DNA from: Granulicella paludicola
GTDB lineage: Bacteria > Acidobacteriota > Terriglobia > Terriglobales > Acidobacteriaceae
NCBI RefSeq assembly: GCF_025685545.1
Contig: NZ_JAGSYC010000024.1
Coordinates: 496,001 to 560,000, forward strand
DNA: 64,000 nucleotides
Direction: 5' to 3'
In this document: in pieces, positions 54,815 through 63,195 of the stretch
Numbering within the stretch: the stretch's first letter is position 1
Layout: every line of letters starts with the position of its first letter
The notes under the pieces: model-generated
Database searches by the model: none
Told to the model about the DNA's origin: nothing
What the model saw: only the letters and a program-made list of their open reading frames with translations
Program-made: the position numbers and the translations under genes

Positions 54815-55420
54815 GTGTCTACCTAACCGCCCTTTCGGGCATCGCACCCCTTCGATCACCCCGTTCAACATCTCCTGAGCATCTTTCAACGGCCGCGACG
54901 TCCGCCGCAACCGGCTCATCATCTGCGCGCCTTCCAGCGTCGCGATAATCGTATTCGCCAGCGCACGCGGCTTCACGCCACTCCGAATCTCCCCAGCACG
55001 CATTCCCGCCAGCACTACCTTCGTCAGCCGCGTCTGCCATCCGTGCATGGCCTCTTCTGCAATCTTCCGCAACCGCTCGTTGCCATCGTCGGAATCGATC
55101 GCCGCATTCATCAGCGCGCATCCCCCGGGAATAATCGAAGGCGTCTCCACAAAGATCGCCACCGCCTTCAGCAACTTATCTACCGCATTCGGAATGTTCT
55201 CCAGATGCTCAGTCCGCGTTTTCACGCTCTTCGATAGCGCAAACTTCAACGCCTCCGCAGCGAGCTCTTCTTTATTCGTAAAGTGCCGGTAGATCCCGCC
55301 CTTTTCCAGTCCGGTCGCGTCCATCAGCTCCTGAATCGAGCACGCCGCATACCCTCGCCGATTGAAGATCGGCGCAGCGTGCTCCAGAATCATCAGCTTC
55401 GTTGCCTCACCCTTCGTCAT
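54797..55420 (-). CDS. TetR-family transcriptional repressor
   Basis: 207 residues. The helix-turn-helix is ILEHAAPIFNRRGYAACSIQELMDATGLEKGGIYRHFTNKEELAAEAL; the remainder is a helical ligand-binding domain (TetR_C_33/LmrA-like). I start at ATG 55420, which has GAGGG nine bases upstream; a longer frame to 55465 would run into the operator. Divergent from a DHA2-family drug exporter that it very likely represses. Confidence 0.9.
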   Translation of the reverse strand: MTKGEATKLMILEHAAPIFNRRGYAACSIQELMDATGLEKGGIYRHFTNKEELAAEALKFALSKSVKTRTEHLENIPNAVDKLLKAVAIFVETPSIIPGGCALMNAAIDSDDGNERLRKIAEEAMHGWQTRLTKVVLAGMRAGEIRSGVKPRALANTIIATLEGAQMMSRLRRTSRPLKDAQEMLNGVIEGVRCPKGRLGRHKGAAG

Positions 55421-55451
55421 CGCCGCTAACCCTCGCATCCACAGCCTACCG

Positions 55452-55518
55452 AAAAAAAGACGCATCGGTCTCTTTTCTACTTCATCTGATCCAAAAAGAG
55501 ACCGAATGGTTTCTTTTT
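55452..55518. promoter_or_regulatory. twin operators of the TetR/MFS pair
   Basis: Two related palindromes: O2 at 55493-55518, AAAAAGAGACC-GAAT-GGTTTCTTTTT, and O1 at 55452-55476, AAAAAAAGACGCATCGGTCTCTTTT. Their centres are 41 bases apart, close to four helical turns. The core AGACC-N4-GGTCT type is known from LmrA/YxaF-like TetR regulators. Confidence 0.65.
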
Positions 55519-55543
55519 ACTCCACCCCCAGAGGACGACACCC

Positions 55544-57166
55544 ATGGCGACCGCCGTAGCCCCCATGCCCGCACAGACCAACGCGCGTCCGCGCCCCATC
55601 ATCAATCCTTGGGTCGTCGCCCTCACCGTCACGCTGGCCACCTTCATGGAGCTCCTCGATACCTCCATCGCCAACGTCTCTCTGCCGTATATCGCCGGAG
55701 GTCTTGGTCGCTCCTACGACGAGGTCACCTGGATTCTAACCACCTACCTCGTCGCCAACGCCGTCGTTCTGCCCATGTCAGCGTGGCTCTCCCGCGTCTT
55801 TGGCCGCAAGAACTACTACATGGCCTGCGTCGCTCTCTTCACCATCACCTCGCTGATGTGCGGCATCGCTCCTACGCTCGGCATCATGCTCATCGCCCGC
55901 GTCCTGCAGGGCATCGGAGGCGGAGGTCTCGCCCCGGTCGAACAGGCCATCCTCGTCGATACCTTCGAACCCGCCAAGCGTGCCTCGGCCTTTGCGCTCT
56001 ACACCGTCGCCATCGTCACCGCCCCCGCCATCGGCCCCGTCCTCGGCGGCTGGATCACCGACAACTACAACTGGCGTTGGGTCTTCCTCATCAACATCCC
56101 GATCGGGTTCATTTCGCTCTACTTCACCAACAAGTACGTACACGATCCAGACTCCTTCGCCGAAGAGCGCAAGACCGTCCGCAACGCCGCAGGCAAGCTC
56201 AACGTCGACGCCCTCGGCATCGCCCTCATCGCCGTCGGCTCCGGCGCCCTCGAGATCGTCCTCGATCGCGGCCAGATCGACGATTGGTTCGGCTCGCCCA
56301 CCATCTGCTGGCTCTTCGTCATCGCCGTCGGCGCTCTCACCGCCGCCGTCTTCTGGGAGCTTCACGTCAAAGACCCCGTCATCGACTTCCGCCTGCTTAA
56401 GATCCGCAACTTCGCCATTGCCAATGTCTTCTACTTCGTCTTCGGCTTCGGTCTCTTCGGCACCACCACCATGATCCCCCAGCTGCTGCAGTCGCTCTAC
56501 GGCTACCGCGCCATCGACGCCGGCCTCGTCCTCGGACCCGGAGCCTTCGTCATCACCCTGCTCGCCCCCGTCGGAGCGCAACTCGTGCAGCGCGGCATCG
56601 TGCACCCACGTGTACTCCTCTTCGGAGCCGTCATCATCGTCGGCATCTCCATGATCCACTACAGCCATTTCAATCTGCAGACCGACTACAACCACTACGC
56701 CCTCGCCCGCGCCCTGCAGGGACTCGGCTACGCCTTCTTCTTCGTGCCGCTCTCGGTCATCACTTACTCGCAGCTCAAGCCAGATCAGAACAACAAGGCA
56801 TCCTCGCTCACCAACTTCTTCCGTAACTGGGGAGGCAGCTTCGGCATCGCCTTCATCACCACCATGTCCGAACGCCGCCAGGACTTCCATCAGGAGCGCG
56901 TCGGCAGCCACCTCAGCCACACCTCGCTCGGCCTCCAGACGCAGATTCAGCAGACCGCCACCTACCTCACGCAGCACGGCTACTCCGCGGCAGACTCCGT
57001 CGCCGCCGCCACAGCCCGCTACTACGAGCAGCTCCACGCTCAGACGCAGCTCCTCGCTTTCATGGACTGCTTCCACATCATCGGCGTCGTCACCCTCGTA
57101 GCCGCACCTCTGGTTCTTCTCACCAAGCCGTTCAAAGTCGGCGGCAAGGTCCCCGAAGGCCACTGA
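55544..57166 (+). CDS. DHA2-family MFS multidrug exporter (EmrB/QacA type)
   Basis: 540 residues with 14 predicted helices. LATFMELLDTSIANVSLPYIAGGLGRSYDEVTWILTTYLVANAVVLPMSAWLSRVFGRKNYY holds the D1 motif and the A-loop; ARVLQGIGGGGLAPVEQAIL and VTAPAIGPVLGGWI (motif C, antiporter) are typical of proton/drug antiport in this family. An AGAGGA site precedes the ATG. No EmrA-like membrane-fusion gene is adjacent. Likely induced when the divergent TetR repressor binds a drug. Confidence 0.92.
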   Translation: MATAVAPMPAQTNARPRPIINPWVVALTVTLATFMELLDTSIANVSLPYIAGGLGRSYDEVTWILTTYLVANAVVLPMSAWLSRVFGRKNYYMACVALFTITSLMCGIAPTLGIMLIARVLQGIGGGGLAPVEQAILVDTFEPAKRASAFALYTVAIVTAPAIGPVLGGWITDNYNWRWVFLINIPIGFISLYFTNKYVHDPDSFAEERKTVRNAAGKLNVDALGIALIAVGSGALEIVLDRGQIDDWFGSPTICWLFVIAVGALTAAVFWELHVKDPVIDFRLLKIRNFAIANVFYFVFGFGLFGTTTMIPQLLQSLYGYRAIDAGLVLGPGAFVITLLAPVGAQLVQRGIVHPRVLLFGAVIIVGISMIHYSHFNLQTDYNHYALARALQGLGYAFFFVPLSVITYSQLKPDQNNKASSLTNFFRNWGGSFGIAFITTMSERRQDFHQERVGSHLSHTSLGLQTQIQQTATYLTQHGYSAADSVAAATARYYEQLHAQTQLLAFMDCFHIIGVVTLVAAPLVLLTKPFKVGGKVPEGH

Positions 57167-57189
57167 TGTTTACAGGCAATATAAAGTAG

Positions 57190-57366
57190 TGATGTGCAGG
57201 TCAAAGCCTCTCAAGGCTTTGTTAAACGGGAAGCCGGTGTAACTCCGGCGCTGTCCCGCAGCGGTGATGGGAACGAAAGATTGCGCGGCGCAAGCCAACG
57301 CACTGTCTCACAGAGACGGGAAGCGGCAATCCGGTAGGTCGCCCAGAGTCCGAAGACCGGCCTGCC
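57190..57366 (+). ncRNA. cobalamin riboswitch upstream of metE
   Basis: Conserved elements in order: GGGAAGCCGGTGTAACTCCGGC, GCTGTCCCGCAGCGGTGATGGG, a long variable arm, GGGAAGCGGCAATCCGG, and the B12 box GAGTCCGAAGACCGGCCTGCC. TATAAA at 57180 may be the -10. It should switch off metE when cobalamin is present, leaving B12-dependent MetH to make methionine. Confidence 0.95.
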
Positions 57367-57493
57367 GCCACCGCCATGGAAGCGCCCTTTGCGCCGACCG
57401 TGGGTGCGCTTGAAGTCGCCGCTCTCGTGGATTGGAACGGTCACTACTGCATGTCTCCGTGCGCCTGCACGCGTCGCATGCCTGCGCATGGGT

Positions 57494-57519
57494 GGTTCTT
57501 TCGTACCAAGGAGAGAACC
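57494..57519 (+). promoter_or_regulatory. metE ribosome-site hairpin (likely riboswitch output)
   Basis: GGTTCT (57494-57499) pairs with AGAACC (57514-57519), and the AAGGAG ribosome site lies in the loop and stem directly before the GTG start. It fits translational control by sequestration. Confidence 0.5.
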
Positions 57520-59814
57520 GTGTCTAAAGTTTCATCGCCCCTCGCTTCATCGTCTTCCTCTACCCCTGCACAACTCATCACTGCAAACCTCGGATTCCCG
57601 CGTATGGGCCGCCAGCGCGAGCTCAAGTTCGCCCTCGAAGCCTTCTGGTCCGGCAAGGCCACCGAGGAGGATCTTCTGACCGTCGCCCGCACGCTTCGCC
57701 AGCAGCACTGGCAGCTCCAGCACAACGCCGGCATCGACATCGTTCCCTGCAACGACTTCTCCCTCTACGATCAGGTCCTCGACACCCTCGTCCTCGTCGG
57801 CGCCACGCCCGAACGATTCGGCTCAGGCCCCGTCACCCTCGCGCGCTACTTCGCCATGGCCCGCAACAGCGGTGAGCAAACCGCCATGGAGATGACCAAG
57901 TGGTTCGACACCAACTACCACTACCTCGTCCCCGAATGGTCCGCCGGTCTCGCCTTCGCACCGGACACCTCGAAGCTCCTCGCCGAACTTCGCGAAGCCC
58001 GTGCCCTCGGCTTCGAGCCGCGCCCCGTCCTAATCGGTCCGCTCACGCTGCTTCTCCTCGGCAAAGGCGTCGACGACTTCGACCCCTTCACACTCCTGCC
58101 GAAACTCACCGCGGCCTATGTGAAGGTTCTCGAAGCGCTTGCAGCCGAAGGCGTCATCTCCGTCCAGATAGACGAACCCCTGCTCGTCACGCGGATCACC
58201 TCAGAAACCGCCGCCGCCTACCGCAACGTTTACGCCGAGCTGGTAAAAATTCCCGTCAACCTCATGCTCGCCACCTATTTCGGCGCTCTCGGAGAAAACC
58301 TCCCCCTCGCCATCGAGCTCAATACTGCAGGCCTGCACATCGACCTCGTCCGCGCTCCCGAGCAGCTAACGCACGTACTTGCCGACCTACAGCCAGGCCA
58401 GACCCTTAGCCTCGGCGTCGTCGAAGGTCGCAACATCTGGCTCACCGACTTCGCAGAGACGCAAAAACTCATTGACCAGGCCACCTTCTGCCTCGGTCCC
58501 CGCCGCGTCCTCATCGCCCCCTCTTGCTCGCTGCTCCACGTCCCGCACGATCTCCGCAGCGAAACCAAACTCCCCGCCCGCCTCAAATCCTGGCTGCGCT
58601 TCGCGGAAGAGAAGCTCGCCGAGATCGTCGCTCTCGCTCATCACGACCCAGCCGCCGCCCTCGCCAATGCCTCCACCCTCGCCGACCGCAAGGCGGCTGA
58701 CTCCTCCACCAACCCTTTCGTCCGTTCCCAACTCAATGCGCTGGAGCCGAAACACTTCGCCCGCCAGTCCAGCTTCCCCGCGCGCGTCAAGATCCAGAGC
58801 AGGGAACTGAATCTGCCGCCGCTGCCGACCACCACTATCGGCTCGTTCCCCCAGACCGCAGAAGTCCGCCAGCAGCGCGCCGCCCACAAGCACGGCCACT
58901 CCACCGACGCGCAGTATGATGCCTTCCTCCGTGACGCCATCACCGATTGCATCCGTGAGCAGGAGCGCATCGGCCTCGATGTCCTCGTCCACGGCGAGTT
59001 CGAGCGCAACGACATGGTCGAGTACTTCGCCGACTTCCTCGAAGGCTTCGCCTTCACCGAAAACGGCTGGGTCCAGAGCTACGGCTCCCGATGCGTCAAA
59101 CCGCCCGTCATCTTCGGCGACGTCTCCCGTCCCGAACCGATGACTCTCAAGTGGACTAGCTTCGCCCGCTCCCTCACGGCTCGTCCGATGAAGGGCATGC
59201 TCACCGGCCCAATCACTATGCTCCAGTGGTCCTTCGTCCGCAATGACATCCCTCGGCAGCTCACCGCCTGGCAGATCGCCCTTGCCCTCCGCGAAGAGGT
59301 TGCCGACCTAGAACGCTCTGGCATCCGCATCATCCAGGTCGACGAACCCGCCCTGCGCGAAGGCTTGCCGCTCCATCCTGCCGACCGCCCCGCCTACCTC
59401 GATTGGGCCGTCAACGCCTTCAAACTCGCCACCAGCTCCGTCGCCGACGGCACCCAAATCCATACCCACATGTGCTACTGCGAGTTCGACGACATCCTCC
59501 CCTCCATCGCCGCCCTCGACGCCGACGTAATCTCCATGGAGACCGCCCGCTCCCGCATGGAACTCCTCCACGCCTTCCGCACCTTCGGCTACCCCAACCA
59601 GATCGGCCCCGGCGTCTACGACATCCACTCGCCGCGCGTCCCCTCGGTTTCCGAGATGGGCGAACTCCTTACCCTCGCTCTCCAGGTCCTCAAACCCGAA
59701 CAGCTCTGGGTCAATCCCGACTGCGGCCTCAAAACCCGCCGCTGGACCGAAACCGTCGCCGCCCTCGAAAACATGTGTGCCGCCACGCAAACCCTCCGCC
59801 AAACTCTCATCTGA
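57520..59814 (+). CDS. metE: cobalamin-independent methionine synthase
   Basis: 764-residue zinc enzyme transferring methyl from methyltetrahydrofolate-triglutamate to homocysteine. NLGFPRMGRQRELKFALEAFWSGK starts the N-terminal domain; the C-terminal catalytic barrel has TTTIGSFPQTAEVR, HGEFERNDMVEYFADFLEGFAFTENGWVQSYGSRCVKPP, IHTHMCYCEFDDI (zinc His and Cys) and NPDCGLKTR (zinc Cys). GTG at 57520 has AAGGAG upstream and gives the normal family length; 48 further upstream codons belong to the riboswitch leader. Confidence 0.95.
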   Translation: MSKVSSPLASSSSSTPAQLITANLGFPRMGRQRELKFALEAFWSGKATEEDLLTVARTLRQQHWQLQHNAGIDIVPCNDFSLYDQVLDTLVLVGATPERFGSGPVTLARYFAMARNSGEQTAMEMTKWFDTNYHYLVPEWSAGLAFAPDTSKLLAELREARALGFEPRPVLIGPLTLLLLGKGVDDFDPFTLLPKLTAAYVKVLEALAAEGVISVQIDEPLLVTRITSETAAAYRNVYAELVKIPVNLMLATYFGALGENLPLAIELNTAGLHIDLVRAPEQLTHVLADLQPGQTLSLGVVEGRNIWLTDFAETQKLIDQATFCLGPRRVLIAPSCSLLHVPHDLRSETKLPARLKSWLRFAEEKLAEIVALAHHDPAAALANASTLADRKAADSSTNPFVRSQLNALEPKHFARQSSFPARVKIQSRELNLPPLPTTTIGSFPQTAEVRQQRAAHKHGHSTDAQYDAFLRDAITDCIREQERIGLDVLVHGEFERNDMVEYFADFLEGFAFTENGWVQSYGSRCVKPPVIFGDVSRPEPMTLKWTSFARSLTARPMKGMLTGPITMLQWSFVRNDIPRQLTAWQIALALREEVADLERSGIRIIQVDEPALREGLPLHPADRPAYLDWAVNAFKLATSSVADGTQIHTHMCYCEFDDILPSIAALDADVISMETARSRMELLHAFRTFGYPNQIGPGVYDIHSPRVPSVSEMGELLTLALQVLKPEQLWVNPDCGLKTRRWTETVAALENMCAATQTLRQTLI

Positions 59815-59906
59815 TTCTCGAAGCCCCAAGTCTGAAGTCTTCAGCGGAGAAAGTCACGTACCCCGACGCTTCAGCGTTGGGTCTCATAACCTTCCCTCAA
59901 AGGATG

Positions 59907-59930
59907 GGCGGGGCTTTCAGCCCCGCCCGC
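59907..59930. repeat. family C hairpin before hemD
   Basis: GGCGGGGC-TTTCA-GCCCCGCC, an eight-pair stem ending 13 bases before the hemD start. Related to the GGGC-TTCA-GCCC hairpins inside hemC. Confidence 0.85.
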
Positions 59931-59942
59931 TACAATCAATCC

Positions 59943-60803
59943 GTGGCCGCCCCCCGTATCCTCGTCACTCGTTCGCCCCATCAGGCCTCTCCGCTGGCTG
60001 ACGCCCTCCGTGCCCTCGGCCTCGAACCCATCCTCATCCCCACCATCGAACTCGCCCCACCGACCACCTTCGCCCCCCTCGACGAAGCCATCGCCACCCT
60101 CGACACCTTCCATTGGCTCCTCTTCACCAGCGCCAACGCCGTCGAAGCTTTCGCCGAGCGCTATATTCACCTCACCGCTGTCATCCTGAGCGGAGGGAGA
60201 AGCCCGCAGCCGAGGGACCTCGAAGCCGCCGCCCCTACCACAACCGCTGAAACCTTTCTCCCCCTAAACCTCCGTGTCGCCGCTATCGGCCCCGCCACCG
60301 CCCGCGCTCTCGAACCCCTCGGTCTGAACCCCGACCTCATCCCCGAAAAGGCCATCGCCGAATCCCTCGCCGAATCCCTCCTCCCCCACGCGCTCCAGCC
60401 CGACGGCACCCCCACTCGCTTCCTCCTCATCCGCGCGGAGTCCGCCCGCGATCACCTCCCCGACACCCTCCGCGCCGCCGGAGCCGTCGTCACCATCGCC
60501 CCGGCCTACCGCACCATCACCCCTGCCGACTCGATCGCCGCCATCCAACACCTTTTCTCCGATCCCAGCTCCTATCCAGACGCCATCACATTTACCAGCA
60601 GCTCTACAGTGACAAACCTTCTAGCCTTACTTGAAGTATCTAGCCTTAGTCTGCCATTTGGCATACCACGCATCTCTATCGGCCCCATTACCTCTAAAAC
60701 TCTCACCGACCTGAACCTCTCGCCACACACCGAGGCCAGCGAACCCACCATCCCCGCCCTGGCGGACGCTGTTCGCCGAGCCGTCTCTACTATCGGCTCT
60801 TAA
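59943..60803 (+). CDS. hemD: uroporphyrinogen-III synthase with in-frame repeat insertion
   Basis: 286 residues, cyclising hydroxymethylbilane with ring-D inversion. RILVTRSPHQASPLADALRALGLEPILIPTIELAPP is the N-terminal pattern; DTFHWLLFTSANAVEAF, LRVAAIGPATARALEPLGLNPDLIPEKAIAESLAESL, FLLIRAESARDHLPDTLRAAGAVVTIAPAYRT and ITFTSSSTVTNLL complete the two-domain fold. Residues 79-96 (AVILSGGRSPQPRDLEA) come from a family A repeat and are absent from the usual 250-residue form. The GTG start at 59943 is adopted because it directly precedes AAPRILVTRS. Confidence 0.9.
   Translation: MAAPRILVTRSPHQASPLADALRALGLEPILIPTIELAPPTTFAPLDEAIATLDTFHWLLFTSANAVEAFAERYIHLTAVILSGGRSPQPRDLEAAAPTTTAETFLPLNLRVAAIGPATARALEPLGLNPDLIPEKAIAESLAESLLPHALQPDGTPTRFLLIRAESARDHLPDTLRAAGAVVTIAPAYRTITPADSIAAIQHLFSDPSSYPDAITFTSSSTVTNLLALLEVSSLSLPFGIPRISIGPITSKTLTDLNLSPHTEASEPTIPALADAVRRAVSTIGS
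60178..60230. repeat. dispersed repeat, family A, inside hemD
   Basis: GCTGTCATCCTGAGCGGAGGGAGAAGCCCGCAGCCGAGGGACCTCGAAG read in frame as AVILSGGRSPQPRDLEA, between two conserved blocks of HemD. Confidence 0.9.
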
Positions 60804-60821
60804 GCGCAGACCCTTGATCTC

Positions 60822-60931
60822 TGTCATTTCGACCGGAGTATCGCAGCTTCATCGCAGGACGTAGTGGAGAAACCCCTGTATCTGCAGTAGCAACCTGCGC
60901 AGTTCGAGCATAGCCATTCAAAAATGCTCGA
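60822..60931. repeat. diverged family A repeat and a hairpin after hemD
   Basis: CTGTCATTTCGACCGGAGTATCGCAGC...GTAGTGGAGAAACCCC, then a perfect nine-pair hairpin TTCGAGCAT/ATGCTCGAA (60902-60931) between the convergent hemD and nth genes. The hairpin lacks a U-tract. Confidence 0.7.
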
Positions 60932-60997
60932 AAAGCACAATCCATTAGATGCAGAAGATCCCGTAATCAATTGAATACAAGCCGACAAGCCCGAATT

Positions 60998-61807
60998 CTA
61001 ATGCGAGCTCCATGTCTTGTCTTTCGCATTGCAAAGCGTCTCCAGCCCGCAATCCGCACACCGCGGCTTCCGTGCAATACACACTTGCCGCCCGTGATGA
61101 ATCAGTTCATGGCTGAACTGGATCCACCGGTCGCGCGGAATCACCTTCTGCAGGTCTAGCTCCACCTTCACCGGCTCCGTATGCTTCGTCAGCTCCAGCC
61201 GCAAGCTCAGCCGCAGCACATGCGTATCCACCACCACCCCGGACGCAATCCCGTACCAGCTCCCCAGCACCACATTCGCTGTCTTCCGAGCCACCCCCGG
61301 CAGCTCGATCATCTCTTCCACTGTCTCAGGCACTTTGCCCCTAAAACGTTCAACCAACACTTTAGCTGCCGCGATAGTGTTCTTAGCCTTCGCCCGGTAA
61401 AATCCCGTGCCGTGGATGATCCGCTCCACCTCCAGCACCGGCGCGTCAGCTAGGCGCCTCGGCGTCGGAAACATCTTGAATAACTCCGGCGTGCACTTAT
61501 TCACGCCCACGTCGGTCGTCTGCGCCGACAGGATTGTAGCAATCGTCAGCTCAAACGCATTCTTATGCGTCAGCGCGCAGACAACGCCCGGGTACAGTCG
61601 ACGTAACGCATCCAGAATCCCCTGGATACGTTCAGGAGAAAGGGGCTTAGCCGTGCGCCCCCGACGCATTTTGGCAGAAACTGGTTCACTCGCAGCGATC
61701 TTCTTCGCTCGAGCTGAAGGTACGCCCTCGATAGCAAGCTTGCGCTTGGCAGGAGTCAGTTTCTGCGGAGGGGTGAGAGCTTTGGCTGGCTGTTTGGAGA
61801 TCGGCAT
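60998..61807 (-). CDS. nth: endonuclease III
   Basis: 269-residue bifunctional DNA glycosylase/AP lyase for oxidised pyrimidines. The helix-hairpin-helix MIELPGVARKTANVVLGSWYG carries the catalytic Lys; the catalytic Asp is in VVVDTHVLRLSLRL. The iron-sulfur cluster motif C-x6-C-x2-C-x5-C is CIARKPRCADCGLETLC. It has an unusual basic, Ala/Lys-rich N-terminal tail of about 60 residues before LSPERIQGILDALRRLYPG. The ATG at 61807 is used; a TTG 27 bases upstream is possible. Confidence 0.94.
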   Translation of the reverse strand: MPISKQPAKALTPPQKLTPAKRKLAIEGVPSARAKKIAASEPVSAKMRRGRTAKPLSPERIQGILDALRRLYPGVVCALTHKNAFELTIATILSAQTTDVGVNKCTPELFKMFPTPRRLADAPVLEVERIIHGTGFYRAKAKNTIAAAKVLVERFRGKVPETVEEMIELPGVARKTANVVLGSWYGIASGVVVDTHVLRLSLRLELTKHTEPVKVELDLQKVIPRDRWIQFSHELIHHGRQVCIARKPRCADCGLETLCNAKDKTWSSH

Positions 61808-61868
61808 AGCGTGAGCTTGAGGATACCCGATCAAGCTGAGAATGCGTCCGCCTGCCCGGATGGATATC

Positions 61869-61905
61869 GGCGGCGAGGAGCCCGGTCGAACCGGTCCCTC
61901 GCCGC
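61869..61905 (-). terminator. strong two-part hairpin after the SRPBCC gene
   Basis: GCGGCGAGG/CCTCGCCGC closing an inner CCGGT-CGA-ACCGG stem, 16 bases after the SRPBCC stop on the minus strand. No U-tract, so termination is uncertain. Confidence 0.45.
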
Positions 61906-61921
61906 TAACCTCATCTAGCTT

Positions 61922-62431
61922 CTACTTCTCTCGCACCAGCTCCGCAACCACCGCAGCCACCTTGTCGAGGATCTGGTTCCAGCCCTCGACCTGGCCGCTC
62001 TCCTTCGCGCTCTCCATCGGTTCATTGCCAATCTGGGTGAGCCTCGTCTTGCCGTTGCCCAGGTCCTCAAAGAGCGTCACGTCGTACGCGCCCTCGATGG
62101 ACTCATGCTCGATGCCCAGGTCCTCCGGCTCAATCTTGTTCCCCTGCGCGTCCGCAAAGTACATCAACGACACGATCTTCTCCAACGGAACGATCTCGAT
62201 GTACTCCACCGCGTTCCAGAACTCCTGCCCCTCCGGCGACTTCATGCAGAGCAGCGACTTCCCGCCAACGCGAAAATCCATCTTGCATACCGGAGCCGAA
62301 AAGCCAGTCGGCCCCCACCACTGCATCACGTACTTCGGCTCCGTCCACGCCTTCCAAACCAGCTCGCGTGGAGCATCGAACACTCTTGTCACGGTCATCC
62401 GTTCCACTTCATTCGCTATCTTTTCCGTCAT
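61922..62431 (-). CDS. SRPBCC (AHSA1-like) domain protein
   Basis: 169-residue single START/Bet v1-like domain. VTRVFDAPRELVWKAWTEPKYVMQWWGPTGFSAPVCKMDFRVGGK is the typical opening and the C-terminal helix is VEGWNQILDKVAAVVAEL. The ligand is unknown. ATG at 62431 has AGGAGG six bases upstream. It overlaps the end of the ArsR gene by 23 bases, the standard ArsR-SRPBCC pair, whose physiological role is generally unknown. Confidence 0.9.
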   Translation of the reverse strand: MTEKIANEVERMTVTRVFDAPRELVWKAWTEPKYVMQWWGPTGFSAPVCKMDFRVGGKSLLCMKSPEGQEFWNAVEYIEIVPLEKIVSLMYFADAQGNKIEPEDLGIEHESIEGAYDVTLFEDLGNGKTRLTQIGNEPMESAKESGQVEGWNQILDKVAAVVAELVREK

Positions 62432-62765
62432 CACCTGCCTCCTCTTTCTTCATTTGATTTAGAACCACATCCAGCTTGTCGAAATGCTCTTCCCAGAACC
62501 GGCGATACCGGGTCGCCCAGTCGCTGACCGTCTTGATCGCCTCCGGCCGAAGCGTACACACGCTCTCCCGCCCACGCTTCGTCTTCACCACAAGGCGCGC
62601 CCGCACCAGGTAGGCAATATGTTTTGAAATCATCTGCTGCGACAGCGCAAACGGCTCCGTCAATCCACTTACGGACGCCGGCCCCAGGGAGAGCCGCTCG
62701 ATCATCGCCCGCCGTGTCGGATCGGACAGTGCCGAGAAGGTTGTATTCAATCTATCCACAACCAA
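62409..62765 (-). CDS. ArsR-family transcriptional regulator
   Basis: 118-residue winged helix (TTFSALSDPTRRAMIERLSLGPASVSGLTEPFALSQQMISKHIAYLVRARLVVKTKRGRESVCTLRPEAIKTVSDWATRYRRFWEEHFDKLDVVL). No metal-binding CxC motif, so it belongs to the non-metal group found with SRPBCC partners. No ATG start is available; TTG at 62765 or GTG at 62759 must be used. First gene of the pair. Confidence 0.88.
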   Translation of the reverse strand: MVVDRLNTTFSALSDPTRRAMIERLSLGPASVSGLTEPFALSQQMISKHIAYLVRARLVVKTKRGRESVCTLRPEAIKTVSDWATRYRRFWEEHFDKLDVVLNQMKKEEAGDDGKDSE

Positions 62766-63195
62766 ATGGTAGTGGATTTCCGCCAGAAGTCAACCGCTAA
62801 TTGCCAATTCCTGATAATTGTTCGCGGATTCTGTGAACCTGATATCCACGGCGACGAATGCCGGGTCACGTCACTGATCGAACGAAAACAGAGACTTCGT
62901 AGTTTCTGAAACGCCGTTTTCGGGAGTGACTGATACTAACGATATGCCGACATATCAGTAGTAACCGTTCTCGATAACCCACATGGTGGCTTCAGACCAT
63001 TTTCTAAGGATGGCGCTCTGGACCAACTCGAGGCTGATTGATTTGAGGTCATCGACCAACGCCTAGAAGCGGTAGTTGTTCGGTCGTAGGTTCGGCTCTT
63101 GGTTGGATGCCCTGCACCGTCGGCTCGCGAGGGGATTAGACCCGACGGTATTTTGTGTCTGGTTGCATTTGTTCCATGTGTTAGCGTCTTGCTGA
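62766..63195. other. 430-base intergenic region with no recognised gene
   Basis: Less GC-rich than the surroundings. It contains GTCGTAGGTTCGGCTC at about 63082, similar to a tRNA T-arm but with no acceptor stem, and a CGATATGCCGACATATC inverted repeat at about 62940. No coding frame on either strand looks protein-like. Confidence 0.5.

Noticed and set aside
55778-57163. A 461-residue Asp/Glu/Gly-rich frame antisense to the MFS exporter
   Set aside because: Composition is an artefact of reversing a membrane-protein gene.
63070-63105. tRNA-like T-arm sequence GTCGTAGGTTCGGCTC
   Set aside because: No acceptor, D or anticodon arms could be found around it on either strand; at most an old att-like trace.
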